The notes beneath the pieces are model-generated. The model worked only from the letters and a program-made list of their open reading frames with translations, did not search any database and was not told the DNA's origin. Below are positions 1 to 7,849 of a DNA stretch of 64,000 nt, piece by piece. The first letter of the stretch is position 1. Each line of letters opens with the position of its first letter. Position numbers and translations under genes: made by a program. Source of the stretch: an uncultured Prevotella sp. (GTDB lineage Bacteria > Bacteroidota > Bacteroidia > Bacteroidales > Bacteroidaceae). The stretch spans positions 124,001-188,000 of the forward strand of contig CAAGPV010000012.1 in NCBI GenBank assembly GCA_900771975.1, given 5' to 3'.

Positions 1-27
1 ATGACAACCAAAAACTTATTATTTTAT

Positions 28-58
28 TTTGGCTTTTCTACAATTTACCGTATATTTG
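28..58 (+). promoter_or_regulatory. Bacteroidota-type promoter for the DUF4254-GT9 genes
   Basis: TTTG at 28-31, a 19-bp spacer, and TATATTTG at 51-58 match the -33/-7 consensus of the primary sigma factor in this phylum. Transcription should start near 62-65, giving a leader of about 25 nt before the ATG at 87. Confidence 0.8.
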
Positions 59-86
59 CAAAGATAAACAAAAACCATTAATCCAA

Positions 87-692
87 ATGTCATTTACCGA
101 ACATTGTAACGAAATTTTCAACCAAGCAATTCGTGATTATCATGTTACCGATAGTGTAGACACGCCTATCAACAATCCTTATGATAGAGATTCTATTGAA
201 AACAGGCTTTATTTGAAATGCTGGATAGACACTGTTCAATGGCATTATGAGGATTTAATACGTGATCCACATATTCTTCCAGAAGACGGAATGGCTTTAA
301 AACGTCGTATAGACCATTCCAACCAGGACAGAACAGACCTTGTTGAGCAAATAGATTCTTACTTCAGACAGTTGTATAGTGATGTAAATGTCTTGCCAAA
401 TGCAACCATCAACACAGAAAGTCCAGCATGGGCAGTAGACAGATTAAGCATCTTGGCCCTTAAAATCTATCATATGCAAGAACAAGTAGAACGCAAAGAC
501 GCTTCAAAAGAACATATTAAAAAATGTGAAAGTAAGCTGAGTATTCTCTTGGAACAACAAAAAGACCTTTCTACAGCCATCGACCAACTGCTTGAAGACA
601 TTAAAGAAGGTAAAAAATACATGAAAGTCTATAGACAAATGAAAATGTATAACGACCCTTCTACAAACCCTGTTCTCTATCAAAAAAAATAG
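87..692 (+). CDS. DUF4254 domain-containing protein
   Basis: A 201-residue soluble protein of the DUF4254 family, with no signal peptide or membrane segment. It is largely helical and ends in a charged, probably coiled-coil region (roughly residues 130-185). The ATG at 87 follows a strong promoter by a short leader. The next gene is a GT9 glycosyltransferase starting 60 bp downstream; DUF4254 proteins are commonly found beside such glycosyltransferases in Bacteroidota, so a role in making a surface glycan is a reasonable inference. No catalytic motif is recognisable and the biochemical function is unknown. Confidence 0.8.
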   Translation: MSFTEHCNEIFNQAIRDYHVTDSVDTPINNPYDRDSIENRLYLKCWIDTVQWHYEDLIRDPHILPEDGMALKRRIDHSNQDRTDLVEQIDSYFRQLYSDVNVLPNATINTESPAWAVDRLSILALKIYHMQEQVERKDASKEHIKKCESKLSILLEQQKDLSTAIDQLLEDIKEGKKYMKVYRQMKMYNDPSTNPVLYQKK

Positions 693-752
693 TTTACCAT
701 TCCATAACCTTTATAATAAATTAGGTGTGAGGTGGTATTGACCTTAAAAACC

Positions 753-1826
753 ATGAAAACCGAACATATCCTAATAATCCGTTTCTCTGCTATGGGTGAT
801 GTAGCTATGACTGTTCCAATAGTTTACTCGTTGGCAGCCACCTACCCTAACATTAGGATAACCGTATTGAGTAGACCTTTTGCTCGCCCTTTGTTTGAAA
901 ATTTAGCTCCAAACATAGGCTTTATGGAGGCCGACTTAAAAAACGAATATCATGGAGTGAAAGGTCTTAATAAACTGTATCGTCGGTTAATAGCAAAAAA
1001 CTTCACAGCCATTGCCGACCTGCATGATGTGCTACGGACCAAATATTTGCGCATGAGATTTGATTTGGCATCATTCAATGTAGAACATATCAACAAGCAT
1101 CGTAGTGGAAAAAGACAATTGTGCGCTCCTGACAACAAGAAGAAAAAAGTACAGCAACCTACATCATTTGACAACTATTGTGAAGTGTTTGAAAAGTTAG
1201 GATACCCTGTTCAACCTTTTTTCCGCTCTATATTTGGCCACTCTAAAGGTAATATCAGTAAACTCCCATCACCTCTTAACACCCCTAAAAATCAGGAACA
1301 GTGGATTGGTATAGCTCCATTTGCTGCCCATAAAGGAAAAATATATCCTTTGGAAAAGATGGAAAAGGTAATGGAAAACATACTTGAAAATCATCCCGAA
1401 CGCCACATCTATTTGTTTGGAGGAGGTAAAAAAGAAAAAAATCAATTCAAAGAATGGGTTGACAAATATCCAAGATGCATAAACGTATCCAACCATTTGT
1501 CCGGTTTAGGAGAAGAACTTATACTGATGAGCCATCTAAACGTGATTATTTCCATGGATTCTGCCAACATGCATTTAGCTTCATTGGTAGGAATACCTGT
1601 TGTAAGCGTGTGGGGAGCAACTCATCCTTTTGCTGGTTTCATGGGTTGGAACCAAAGCAACAAAAATGCCATACAAATTGATTTGGAATGCAGACCCTGC
1701 TCCATTTATGGTAATAAACCATGCTTACGAGGTGATTTTGCCTGTATGAACAAGCTCCAACCACAACTTATCATTGACAGAGTAAATGCCATTTTAAACC
1801 AAAAAGCTAACGAAGAACCTGCTTAA
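753..1826 (+). CDS. Glycosyltransferase family 9 (heptosyltransferase-like)
   Basis: A 357-residue GT-B enzyme of the GT9 (lipopolysaccharide heptosyltransferase) family, expected to act at the cytoplasmic face of the inner membrane on lipopolysaccharide or another surface glycan. The N-terminus has the family signature ILIIRFSAMGDVAMTVPIV. The C-terminal half has IGIAPFAAHKGKIYPLEKM and SMDSANMHLASLVGIPVVSVWG, the nucleotide-sugar binding region. I chose the ATG at 753 rather than the GTG at 732, because the conserved signature starts a few residues after it. It is probably cotranscribed with the DUF4254 gene upstream. The sugar donor cannot be told from sequence. Downstream lies the DnaA-box cluster. 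Confidence 0.88.
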   Translation: MKTEHILIIRFSAMGDVAMTVPIVYSLAATYPNIRITVLSRPFARPLFENLAPNIGFMEADLKNEYHGVKGLNKLYRRLIAKNFTAIADLHDVLRTKYLRMRFDLASFNVEHINKHRSGKRQLCAPDNKKKKVQQPTSFDNYCEVFEKLGYPVQPFFRSIFGHSKGNISKLPSPLNTPKNQEQWIGIAPFAAHKGKIYPLEKMEKVMENILENHPERHIYLFGGGKKEKNQFKEWVDKYPRCINVSNHLSGLGEELILMSHLNVIISMDSANMHLASLVGIPVVSVWGATHPFAGFMGWNQSNKNAIQIDLECRPCSIYGNKPCLRGDFACMNKLQPQLIIDRVNAILNQKANEEPA

Positions 1827-1899
1827 AAATATTCCCCTATTCTATTTATAAGTTCATACTATATGGTAAGTATGGACTTTTTTAGTTTTATTTCATCTA

Positions 1900-2309
1900 T
1901 TTTCGTTCATCAAATAAACATTTACTTTTCCACAAACAGTGTGGATAAACCTGTTAATAACCCATCTAATATCTTGCAGGTTATACACACCCTACATATT
2001 GAAAATAAGCAACAAGTGGATATCCACAAGTTTATTGAAAGGTTTTCAGCAACTTTTCCACTTATTTTAACCAATAAAAGATATAAACTTATTAACTTTG
2101 CAAATAGTAAAAGAAGTTGTGGATAAGTGGTCTTAATGGCTGATTACCAAACTAAAAGAGTTAGAAAACATTGTGGATAATAGCTTATTACAAGTTGATA
2201 AGTTTTTTACCAAACTTTTAAAGCAAAAGTTTTGCACTTATCCACAGCCTATCATACTCTTTATTCTTTTTCTTTTTTAAAAATAAAAAAATAAGAATAT
2301 AATATAAAC
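1900..2309. other. oriC: Candidate chromosomal replication origin (oriC): DnaA-box cluster plus AT-rich tract
   Basis: This gene-free stretch between the GT9 gene and nadA holds four perfect DnaA boxes (TTATCCACA in either orientation) at 1940-1948, 2118-2126, 2172-2180 and 2238-2246. TTATACACA lies at 1981-1989, and one-mismatch boxes at 1926-1934 and 2020-2028; the latter is part of the palindrome GTGGATATCCAC (2016-2027). From about 2258 to 2309 the DNA is almost pure A+T, as expected of a DNA-unwinding element beside the last box. A cluster this dense is characteristic of bacterial oriC. Two parS-like sites 25 kb away support an origin-proximal location. dnaA itself is not in the window, which is not unusual outside the classical models. 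GC-skew over the whole genome would settle it. Confidence 0.75.
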
Positions 2310-2321
2310 GTGTTGACAACT

Positions 2322-3311
2322 ATGGTCAAAGAAGTTTGGAAAGAGAAAGGCTATATTGATGAGCCGGTAGATAAAAATGTCGACTTGAAAAAGGAAATAC
2401 GTCGTTTGTGCAAGGAAAAAGATGCCATTATCTTAGCCCATTATTACACTGTTGGCGATATTCAGGATATAGCTGATTTTGTAGGCGACTCGTTGGCTTT
2501 GGCTCGCAAGGCAGCAGAGACCGATGCAAAAGTTATGGTTATGTGTGGAGTACACTTTATGGCAGAGACCTGCAAGATACTTTCTCCGGACAAACTTGTT
2601 CTCACTCCCGACCTTAATGCTGGTTGTTCTTTAGCTGATAGTTGCAAGGCTGAAGACCTTAAACGATATAAAGAGGAGCATCCGGGTTATCAAGTGGTGT
2701 CGTATGTCAACACAACGGCTGCCGTTAAAGCCCTAACAGATGTTGTGGTAACTTCCGGTAACGCCAAAAAAGTGATAGATTCATTCCCTAAGGATGCAAA
2801 ATTAATCTTTGGACCAGACTATAATCTTGGTAATTACATCAATTCTGTAACCGGAAGGAATATGCTTTTATGGAACGGCGGTTGCCATGTTCATGAAAAG
2901 TTTTCCGTAGAAGAGATTGTTCGTTTACGTCAGCAACATCCTAAAGCGGTTGTAATGGCACATTTGGAGTGTAAGGCCCCAGTGCTTGCAGTGGCTGATG
3001 TAAAAGGTTCAACAGCCACTATGCTTAAATATGCGCAAACTCATAATGAAAAGGAATACATTGTAGCGACAGAAGCTGGCATACTGCATGAGTTGCAACG
3101 CACTTGTCCTGACAAGACCTTCTATCCTGTTCCGCCAGAAGTGAGCGAAGGTGGTATAGGATGTTCCTGCAACGAATGTGAGTTTATGAAGCTCAATACA
3201 CTTCAGAAAATTTATAATACTTTGCGTTATGAATGGCCTTCTATAGAGATTGATGCTGATATTCAGAAACAGGCTCTCAAGCCCATTGAACGCATGTTAA
3301 GCCTTAGTTAG
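2322..3311 (+). CDS. nadA: Quinolinate synthase NadA
   Basis: A [4Fe-4S] enzyme that condenses iminoaspartate with dihydroxyacetone phosphate to quinolinate, the second step of de novo NAD synthesis from aspartate. Family motifs include IILAHYYTVGDIQDIADFVG near the N-terminus, VMVMCGVHFMAETCKILSP and WNGGCHVHEKF. The C-terminal GCSCNECEFMKLN supplies cysteine for the cluster. From the ATG at 2322 it is 329 residues, normal for the family; the GTG at 2310 would add only four. No nadB or nadC lies nearby. Its 3' end overlaps the convergent acyltransferase gene by 8 bp. Confidence 0.95.
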   Translation: MVKEVWKEKGYIDEPVDKNVDLKKEIRRLCKEKDAIILAHYYTVGDIQDIADFVGDSLALARKAAETDAKVMVMCGVHFMAETCKILSPDKLVLTPDLNAGCSLADSCKAEDLKRYKEEHPGYQVVSYVNTTAAVKALTDVVVTSGNAKKVIDSFPKDAKLIFGPDYNLGNYINSVTGRNMLLWNGGCHVHEKFSVEEIVRLRQQHPKAVVMAHLECKAPVLAVADVKGSTATMLKYAQTHNEKEYIVATEAGILHELQRTCPDKTFYPVPPEVSEGGIGCSCNECEFMKLNTLQKIYNTLRYEWPSIEIDADIQKQALKPIERMLSLS

Positions 3312-4287
3312 AAAGTCTTCCCGTAACAAACGGAATATATTTATAAATGATCCATGTGGTTATGGTGGCTATCAGATAAACCAACAGAAAAGCCACTATA
3401 ACCCTATAATAGGCGCCCTGATAACCGAAATTTAGTTTTTCGAGCAATACCCCTACTCCCATAGGAATACCGCCACAGAGGAAATAATAGACAATAGTAT
3501 GGCTTCCAGTCCATTCTATCCACTTGTTGCGTGGTAGTTGTTGGAATATTGTTACCAAAAATACTGTCACAAGTGTGGCATCCCCTGCCAACCACACAAA
3601 ATTGGAGACGTGTATAGGATATATCAGCAAGTTTATTCCTAAATATAGTTCTATTGTTTTCAATAGAACAACAAGAATAAATAGCAATAATGAATAACGC
3701 GGTCTGTTGAAATAGCAGAAATATTGTTCTTTTTCATGATAAATGTAGCCTATGCAAAGCATTGGTATTGCCATTAAAGCATTTCCTATTTGCCAAAAAG
3801 TGTGTTCATAGATGTTTGATAAAACCACACAACCAAGATAGCTGAAAATGGCCGCCAGACATAATATCCAGTTTTTTCCGCGACTTATAACAAGTATGAT
3901 TGAAAACAACAGTTCGGCCACTGCCAGTGCAGCAACAAACCATGAGGCTTGTCCTGTTAGGATGTTCACCATTGCTTCTCTCCATCCATAACCGTGAACA
4001 AGGGCTTTAGGAAGGCTCATAGCCGTTGTAAAAATAAAGTATGGCATTATTATGCCACGAAGAATAGACAACAGTTTATGCTTAAAAGAAAAGCCTTTAG
4101 CGCTATAGAAAAGATAGCCGGAGATAAAGAAAAAAGTCAATAGCACATTCACTACATAGAAATTGTAGTTTATGATGTTGTCGCCGGTGTAGTAAATTTC
4201 TGTATGATCAAGCAAGATAGCTATCATACATATTCCTCTCAAGAGGTCTATCCAATGTTTTCTTTTGTCGTTTGACAGTTGAATCAT
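3304..4287 (-). CDS. Membrane acyltransferase (acyltransferase 3 family)
   Basis: A 327-residue integral membrane protein of the acyltransferase 3 (OafA/NodX-like) family, which O-acylates extracytoplasmic sugars. The N-terminus has the family start KHWIDLLRGICMIAILLDHT, with the conserved Arg in the first helix and the His-containing motif, followed by about nine or ten hydrophobic segments. Its ATG overlaps the TGA of porZ (TGATG), so translation is probably coupled. It is the last gene of the leuS-yitT-rdgB-porZ operon and converges on nadA. The acceptor is unknown; coupling to porZ suggests an envelope or LPS substrate, which is inference. Confidence 0.82.
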   Translation of the reverse strand: MIQLSNDKRKHWIDLLRGICMIAILLDHTEIYYTGDNIINYNFYVVNVLLTFFFISGYLFYSAKGFSFKHKLLSILRGIIMPYFIFTTAMSLPKALVHGYGWREAMVNILTGQASWFVAALAVAELLFSIILVISRGKNWILCLAAIFSYLGCVVLSNIYEHTFWQIGNALMAIPMLCIGYIYHEKEQYFCYFNRPRYSLLLFILVVLLKTIELYLGINLLIYPIHVSNFVWLAGDATLVTVFLVTIFQQLPRNKWIEWTGSHTIVYYFLCGGIPMGVGVLLEKLNFGYQGAYYRVIVAFLLVYLIATITTWIIYKYIPFVTGRLSN

Positions 4288-6299
4288 CAATTGATTACTG
4301 CTATTTTACACACTGTTCCGCTTTCACCTTCGCTTGTTGCCGTTTCTACCATGTATACGCCACTTGCCACGCGTTTTCCATTCAGGTCACATCCGTCCCA
4401 AGTGAACGTTCCGCCGTTGCTTCTTCCTTTAGCTACAAGTGTTCCGTTAGCAGTTACAATCTTCACATCTGCATCGTAAGTTAGCCCTGTAACAGTTATA
4501 AGACCTGTATAGCCTGGTCTTACAGGGTTGGGATAAGCATATGTGTTGTCTTTGTTCATTTTATCAACGGGCTCAGTAGCATCACTTTTATACGAACAAA
4601 GTCCTTTGTCAGTACCTATATATACTTCACCCGTTTTGTCGTTGATGGCTATCGACTCTATGTTGTTCGAAATCAAACCACTGTTGTTTGTCAAGAAGTG
4701 ATGTATTTGTTCGTAATTGTTTTCGCTGATAAGATAAACTCCATTGCCATTTGTTCCAAACCATTTTCTTCCTCCGCCGTCTATTGCAATAGCGGTGATG
4801 TCTATTCCGGTGAGCAGATAGTCGGCATAGTTAGTGCCGTCGTTACGTGGTACTTTCACCTGTGTAAAATAGGTTTCTTCAGGAGTTTTACCTATATAAG
4901 AGGGTTCTAACATGATTGGACCGACGTCTGTTCCTATCCAAATGTTATTGTCTTTGTCTTCAGTAATACACCTTATATTATTTATGGTAAGCTTTGTTCC
5001 GTCTTCGTTGATATAGTTTTTATAGAGCACTAAGGCTTCTGTAGACGGCTGATAGCATATAAGTGCAGGTACATTAGAATGTTCATTAATGAACCAAAGC
5101 AAGTTTCGGCTATCAAACATTAGGTTTTTCATCACCTTAAGGCTTTTTTCTTTATTCATAAGTTTTGCATTGTGATGACTCACCCAGTTGCCTTCTTTTG
5201 TATATTCAAGTAAGGATGTGTTTTTTGTTTCGCTGTTTGCACACCATAGGTTGCCTTCTTTGTCATAGCTTACGCCAAGTACCAGCGTGTAGTCTATTCC
5301 GGCAGCTTCTGCCAAAGGACTGTTTGTTGCATTCCAATGTTTTGTCAACAGTCCGTTCTTAAATTCGTAGAGACCGGTTCGTGCTCCCACTGTAACGTGT
5401 GTTTCGTCTTTAGGGTCGATGTCCACAGCGGCAGTAGCTCTATACAGATGTCCTGTTTTTTCTTCAATATCTTCGTCTTCATAGATGGTCCAGTCGTCGC
5501 CGTTAAGCACTTGAACCATGCCTGGTAATTGTATATCTGCCTCTGCCGAGAACCCACCACCTACAGTATAGAGTTTTCCTCCTTTGAATTTCATTTGGCT
5601 AAAGTGGTTATATTTTGGTCCGCCAGGCTTAAGCGTCTTTACAAGAGCCAGCAAATCGGCGTCAATCTCCTCGTTGCGTTCCACGTATGAACCACATTTT
5701 TCCCAGTTGTTTTTGTCTAAAAGGTTGTTGGTAAGCAGTCCGCGATAGAGTCCTTGACTTTCGCTGGCTGCATAGATATAGTTGCCTTCTATGTAGGTGT
5801 AGTTCACTTTAAAGCCAAGATTGTAGGTATCGCTGATGACGGCCTGGTTCATGTTTATCTTTATGACGCCAAATCCAGTGCTGATATACGCAAATTGTCC
5901 GTTCATGTCAACACTGTTGATGGTTTTGTCGACCGTCATAGCCTTGTTATAGTAGTCTGGAAGGTTGGTAATATTTCCTTTACCATCCATAATGTCTATA
6001 TTTTGGTTGGTATAGACTATTATCAGTCGTTTTGTGGAAACATTCCATTTGATGTAGGCTATCTCGCAATCGCTCAGTCCGTTGGTTTTGTCAAAGGTCT
6101 GAATGCTTTTGTCTGTCTTGTTGTATGTGTACAGATTGTTGGATGCCAACACGTAGATGGTGTTCCCGTTTTGTTCTATGTTGCTGATTTCAGCATAGGC
6201 CATATAATCTTTCCATCCACCTATTGACTGTCCGTAGACAGATACAGGTAATGTTAGCATTAAGCTGATGAATGCCGATAATAGGAGTTTTTTTACCAT
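4287..6299 (-). CDS. porZ: Type IX secretion system protein PorZ
   Basis: A 670-residue secreted protein with a Sec signal peptide (roughly residues 1-23, ending SVYGQ). Two beta-propeller domains follow, of the two-component-regulator-propeller type: repeats such as NIWIGTDVGPIM, RKWFGTNGNGVYLI and EVYIGTDKGLCSYK. A C-terminal type IX sorting-like domain begins near YAYPNPVRPGYTG and includes GTLVAKGR and DLNGKRVASGVYMVE. This is the architecture of PorZ, a surface component of the PorU/V/Q/Z attachment complex that works with the PorU sortase and, in Porphyromonas gingivalis, binds anionic LPS. It is somewhat shorter than the P. gingivalis protein. It lies 15 bp downstream of rdgB and is coupled to the acyltransferase behind it. 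Confidence 0.85.
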   Translation of the reverse strand: MVKKLLLSAFISLMLTLPVSVYGQSIGGWKDYMAYAEISNIEQNGNTIYVLASNNLYTYNKTDKSIQTFDKTNGLSDCEIAYIKWNVSTKRLIIVYTNQNIDIMDGKGNITNLPDYYNKAMTVDKTINSVDMNGQFAYISTGFGVIKINMNQAVISDTYNLGFKVNYTYIEGNYIYAASESQGLYRGLLTNNLLDKNNWEKCGSYVERNEEIDADLLALVKTLKPGGPKYNHFSQMKFKGGKLYTVGGGFSAEADIQLPGMVQVLNGDDWTIYEDEDIEEKTGHLYRATAAVDIDPKDETHVTVGARTGLYEFKNGLLTKHWNATNSPLAEAAGIDYTLVLGVSYDKEGNLWCANSETKNTSLLEYTKEGNWVSHHNAKLMNKEKSLKVMKNLMFDSRNLLWFINEHSNVPALICYQPSTEALVLYKNYINEDGTKLTINNIRCITEDKDNNIWIGTDVGPIMLEPSYIGKTPEETYFTQVKVPRNDGTNYADYLLTGIDITAIAIDGGGRKWFGTNGNGVYLISENNYEQIHHFLTNNSGLISNNIESIAINDKTGEVYIGTDKGLCSYKSDATEPVDKMNKDNTYAYPNPVRPGYTGLITVTGLTYDADVKIVTANGTLVAKGRSNGGTFTWDGCDLNGKRVASGVYMVETATSEGESGTVCKIAVIN

Positions 6300-6314
6300 A
6301 AATAAGCCTGTTGT

Positions 6315-6911
6315 TTATTTACTTTTCAAGTATTCCACCAACTTTTTCACAGCTCTTGCGCGGTGGGATATTTTATTTTTGGCTTCTTCACCCATTTCGG
6401 CGAACGATTTATCATGGCCTTCAGGAATGAAAATAGGGTCGTAACCGAATCCTTCAAAGCCTTTCTTTTCTTTTGCGATAGACCCTTCTACCCTACCCTC
6501 AAACTCATGTAAGACAGGAATAGTTGAATGTTCGTCTTGTTCCAGCAATGCTATTACTGTTCTGAATCTTGCTGTACGACAGGGATTGTTGCCTAACTTT
6601 TTTAGCAGTTTTGCCATGTTGGCCTCACTGTCATGGTCGGTTCCCTCGGCATAGCGTGCGCTATGTACTCCAGGTTCACCATTCAGTGCATCCACTTCAA
6701 GACCAGTATCGTCTGCAAAGCAACTGATGTGATAGTGTTCATATACATATTTAGCCTTCTGAAGAGCATTTTCTTCCAATGTAGTTCCCGTCTCAGGAAT
6801 ATCCTCGTGGCACCCTATTTCTGCAAGTGACACCACTTCAAAGCTATCGCCAAGTATTTCCCTTATTTCGCGAAGCTTGTTCTTATTGTTTGTTGCAAAT
6901 ACTGTTTTCAT
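6315..6911 (-). CDS. rdgB: dITP/XTP pyrophosphatase (RdgB/HAM1)
   Basis: A house-cleaning enzyme that hydrolyses deaminated purine triphosphates (dITP, dXTP, ITP) to monophosphates and so keeps them out of DNA. At 198 residues it has the normal length, and the motifs are complete: FATNNKNKLREIREIL at the N-terminus, FADDTGLEVDALNGEPGVHSARYA in the middle, and EGFGYDPIF and KNKISHRARA at the end. Its start overlaps the end of the yitT-like gene by 29 bp, in the middle of the leuS operon. Confidence 0.95.
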   Translation of the reverse strand: MKTVFATNNKNKLREIREILGDSFEVVSLAEIGCHEDIPETGTTLEENALQKAKYVYEHYHISCFADDTGLEVDALNGEPGVHSARYAEGTDHDSEANMAKLLKKLGNNPCRTARFRTVIALLEQDEHSTIPVLHEFEGRVEGSIAKEKKGFEGFGYDPIFIPEGHDKSFAEMGEEAKNKISHRARAVKKLVEYLKSK

Positions 6912-7842
6912 GTTTTTTCTTGGGAACTTTCACTTTCATCTCGTCAAATCCTTCACCCCATACACCTACAACCGATGACTGGCTGACAAAGGCGTTAGGG
7001 TCTATCATCTTGATAATGCGCTGCATGGTGACGCTTTCCCTTTTACGGGCAAGTATACATAGCACTTTCATTTCTTGCCCTGTATACCATCCATGCCCGT
7101 CAAGAATGGTCACGCCATGGTTCATTTTCGTTCCGATAGCATTGGCAATCTCTTGATATTTCTTACTGAATACCATGAATTGCACAGACTCCCGTCGTGC
7201 ATTCATCACATAGTCGAGCATGAAGTTTTCTATAGCCATCGTGCAAAGGCCGAACACCACCTTGTGAACGCGGTTTATCCATTCGCCAAATTCTGGCACG
7301 AAAAGACAACTGCTGATGATGGCCAGGTCCACTAAGATAAGTACTTGTCCGAGCGAAAGATTGTAATATTTGTTTACGCAGGCTGCTATAATATCTGTAC
7401 CACCTGTAGATCCGTTGTTGAGAAACACTATTGCCAATGATGTTCCTGTAAAACAACAACCTATTATTAAGGACATGAAGTCTTGGTTAGCCCCTAATAT
7501 CTGAATAAAATCTCCCGTTTTAGGGTCTCTCGGCATCAGTTCCTGGGCATATTTCAGCATCAGGTAAAGCGTGAAGATAGCATAGATGGTCTTGATCATA
7601 AACTTCCAGCCGAGTATCTTCAATGCCACTACCAACAATGCAATATTGATGAACAGGTAACTGTCTTGTATAGGAAACCTGGTGGCATAGAAGATGATAG
7701 CTGAAAGACCCGTCACACCACCTGTTACAATCTCATATGGAAGCAGAAAAACTGTCCACCCGAAAGTGTAAAGCAAAAGACCAAGCGTAATGAAAATATA
7801 GTCTTTAACCTCTCGCCAGATGATTTGATGATCTACAGTCAT
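6883..7842 (-). CDS. YitT family membrane protein (DUF161/DUF2179)
   Basis: A 319-residue inner membrane protein with about six hydrophobic helices in the N-terminal two thirds, carrying the repeat with GGVTGLSAIIF and GSTGGTDIIAACVNKY. The cytoplasmic C-terminal domain is of the DUF2179 type (GVTILDGHGWYTGQ and IKMIDPNAFVSQSSVVGVWG). YitT-family proteins are widespread, and their transport role is not established. It starts 7 bp after leuS and its 3' end overlaps rdgB, so it sits firmly inside the operon. Confidence 0.87.
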   Translation of the reverse strand: MTVDHQIIWREVKDYIFITLGLLLYTFGWTVFLLPYEIVTGGVTGLSAIIFYATRFPIQDSYLFINIALLVVALKILGWKFMIKTIYAIFTLYLMLKYAQELMPRDPKTGDFIQILGANQDFMSLIIGCCFTGTSLAIVFLNNGSTGGTDIIAACVNKYYNLSLGQVLILVDLAIISSCLFVPEFGEWINRVHKVVFGLCTMAIENFMLDYVMNARRESVQFMVFSKKYQEIANAIGTKMNHGVTILDGHGWYTGQEMKVLCILARKRESVTMQRIIKMIDPNAFVSQSSVVGVWGEGFDEMKVKVPKKKHENSICNKQ

Positions 7843-7849
7843 ATAGTTT

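Noticed and set aside
1863..2126. An 87-codon plus-strand ORF beginning at 1863
   Set aside because: It runs through the DnaA-box cluster, has no recognisable protein features, and its codons are those expected of A+T-rich DNA.
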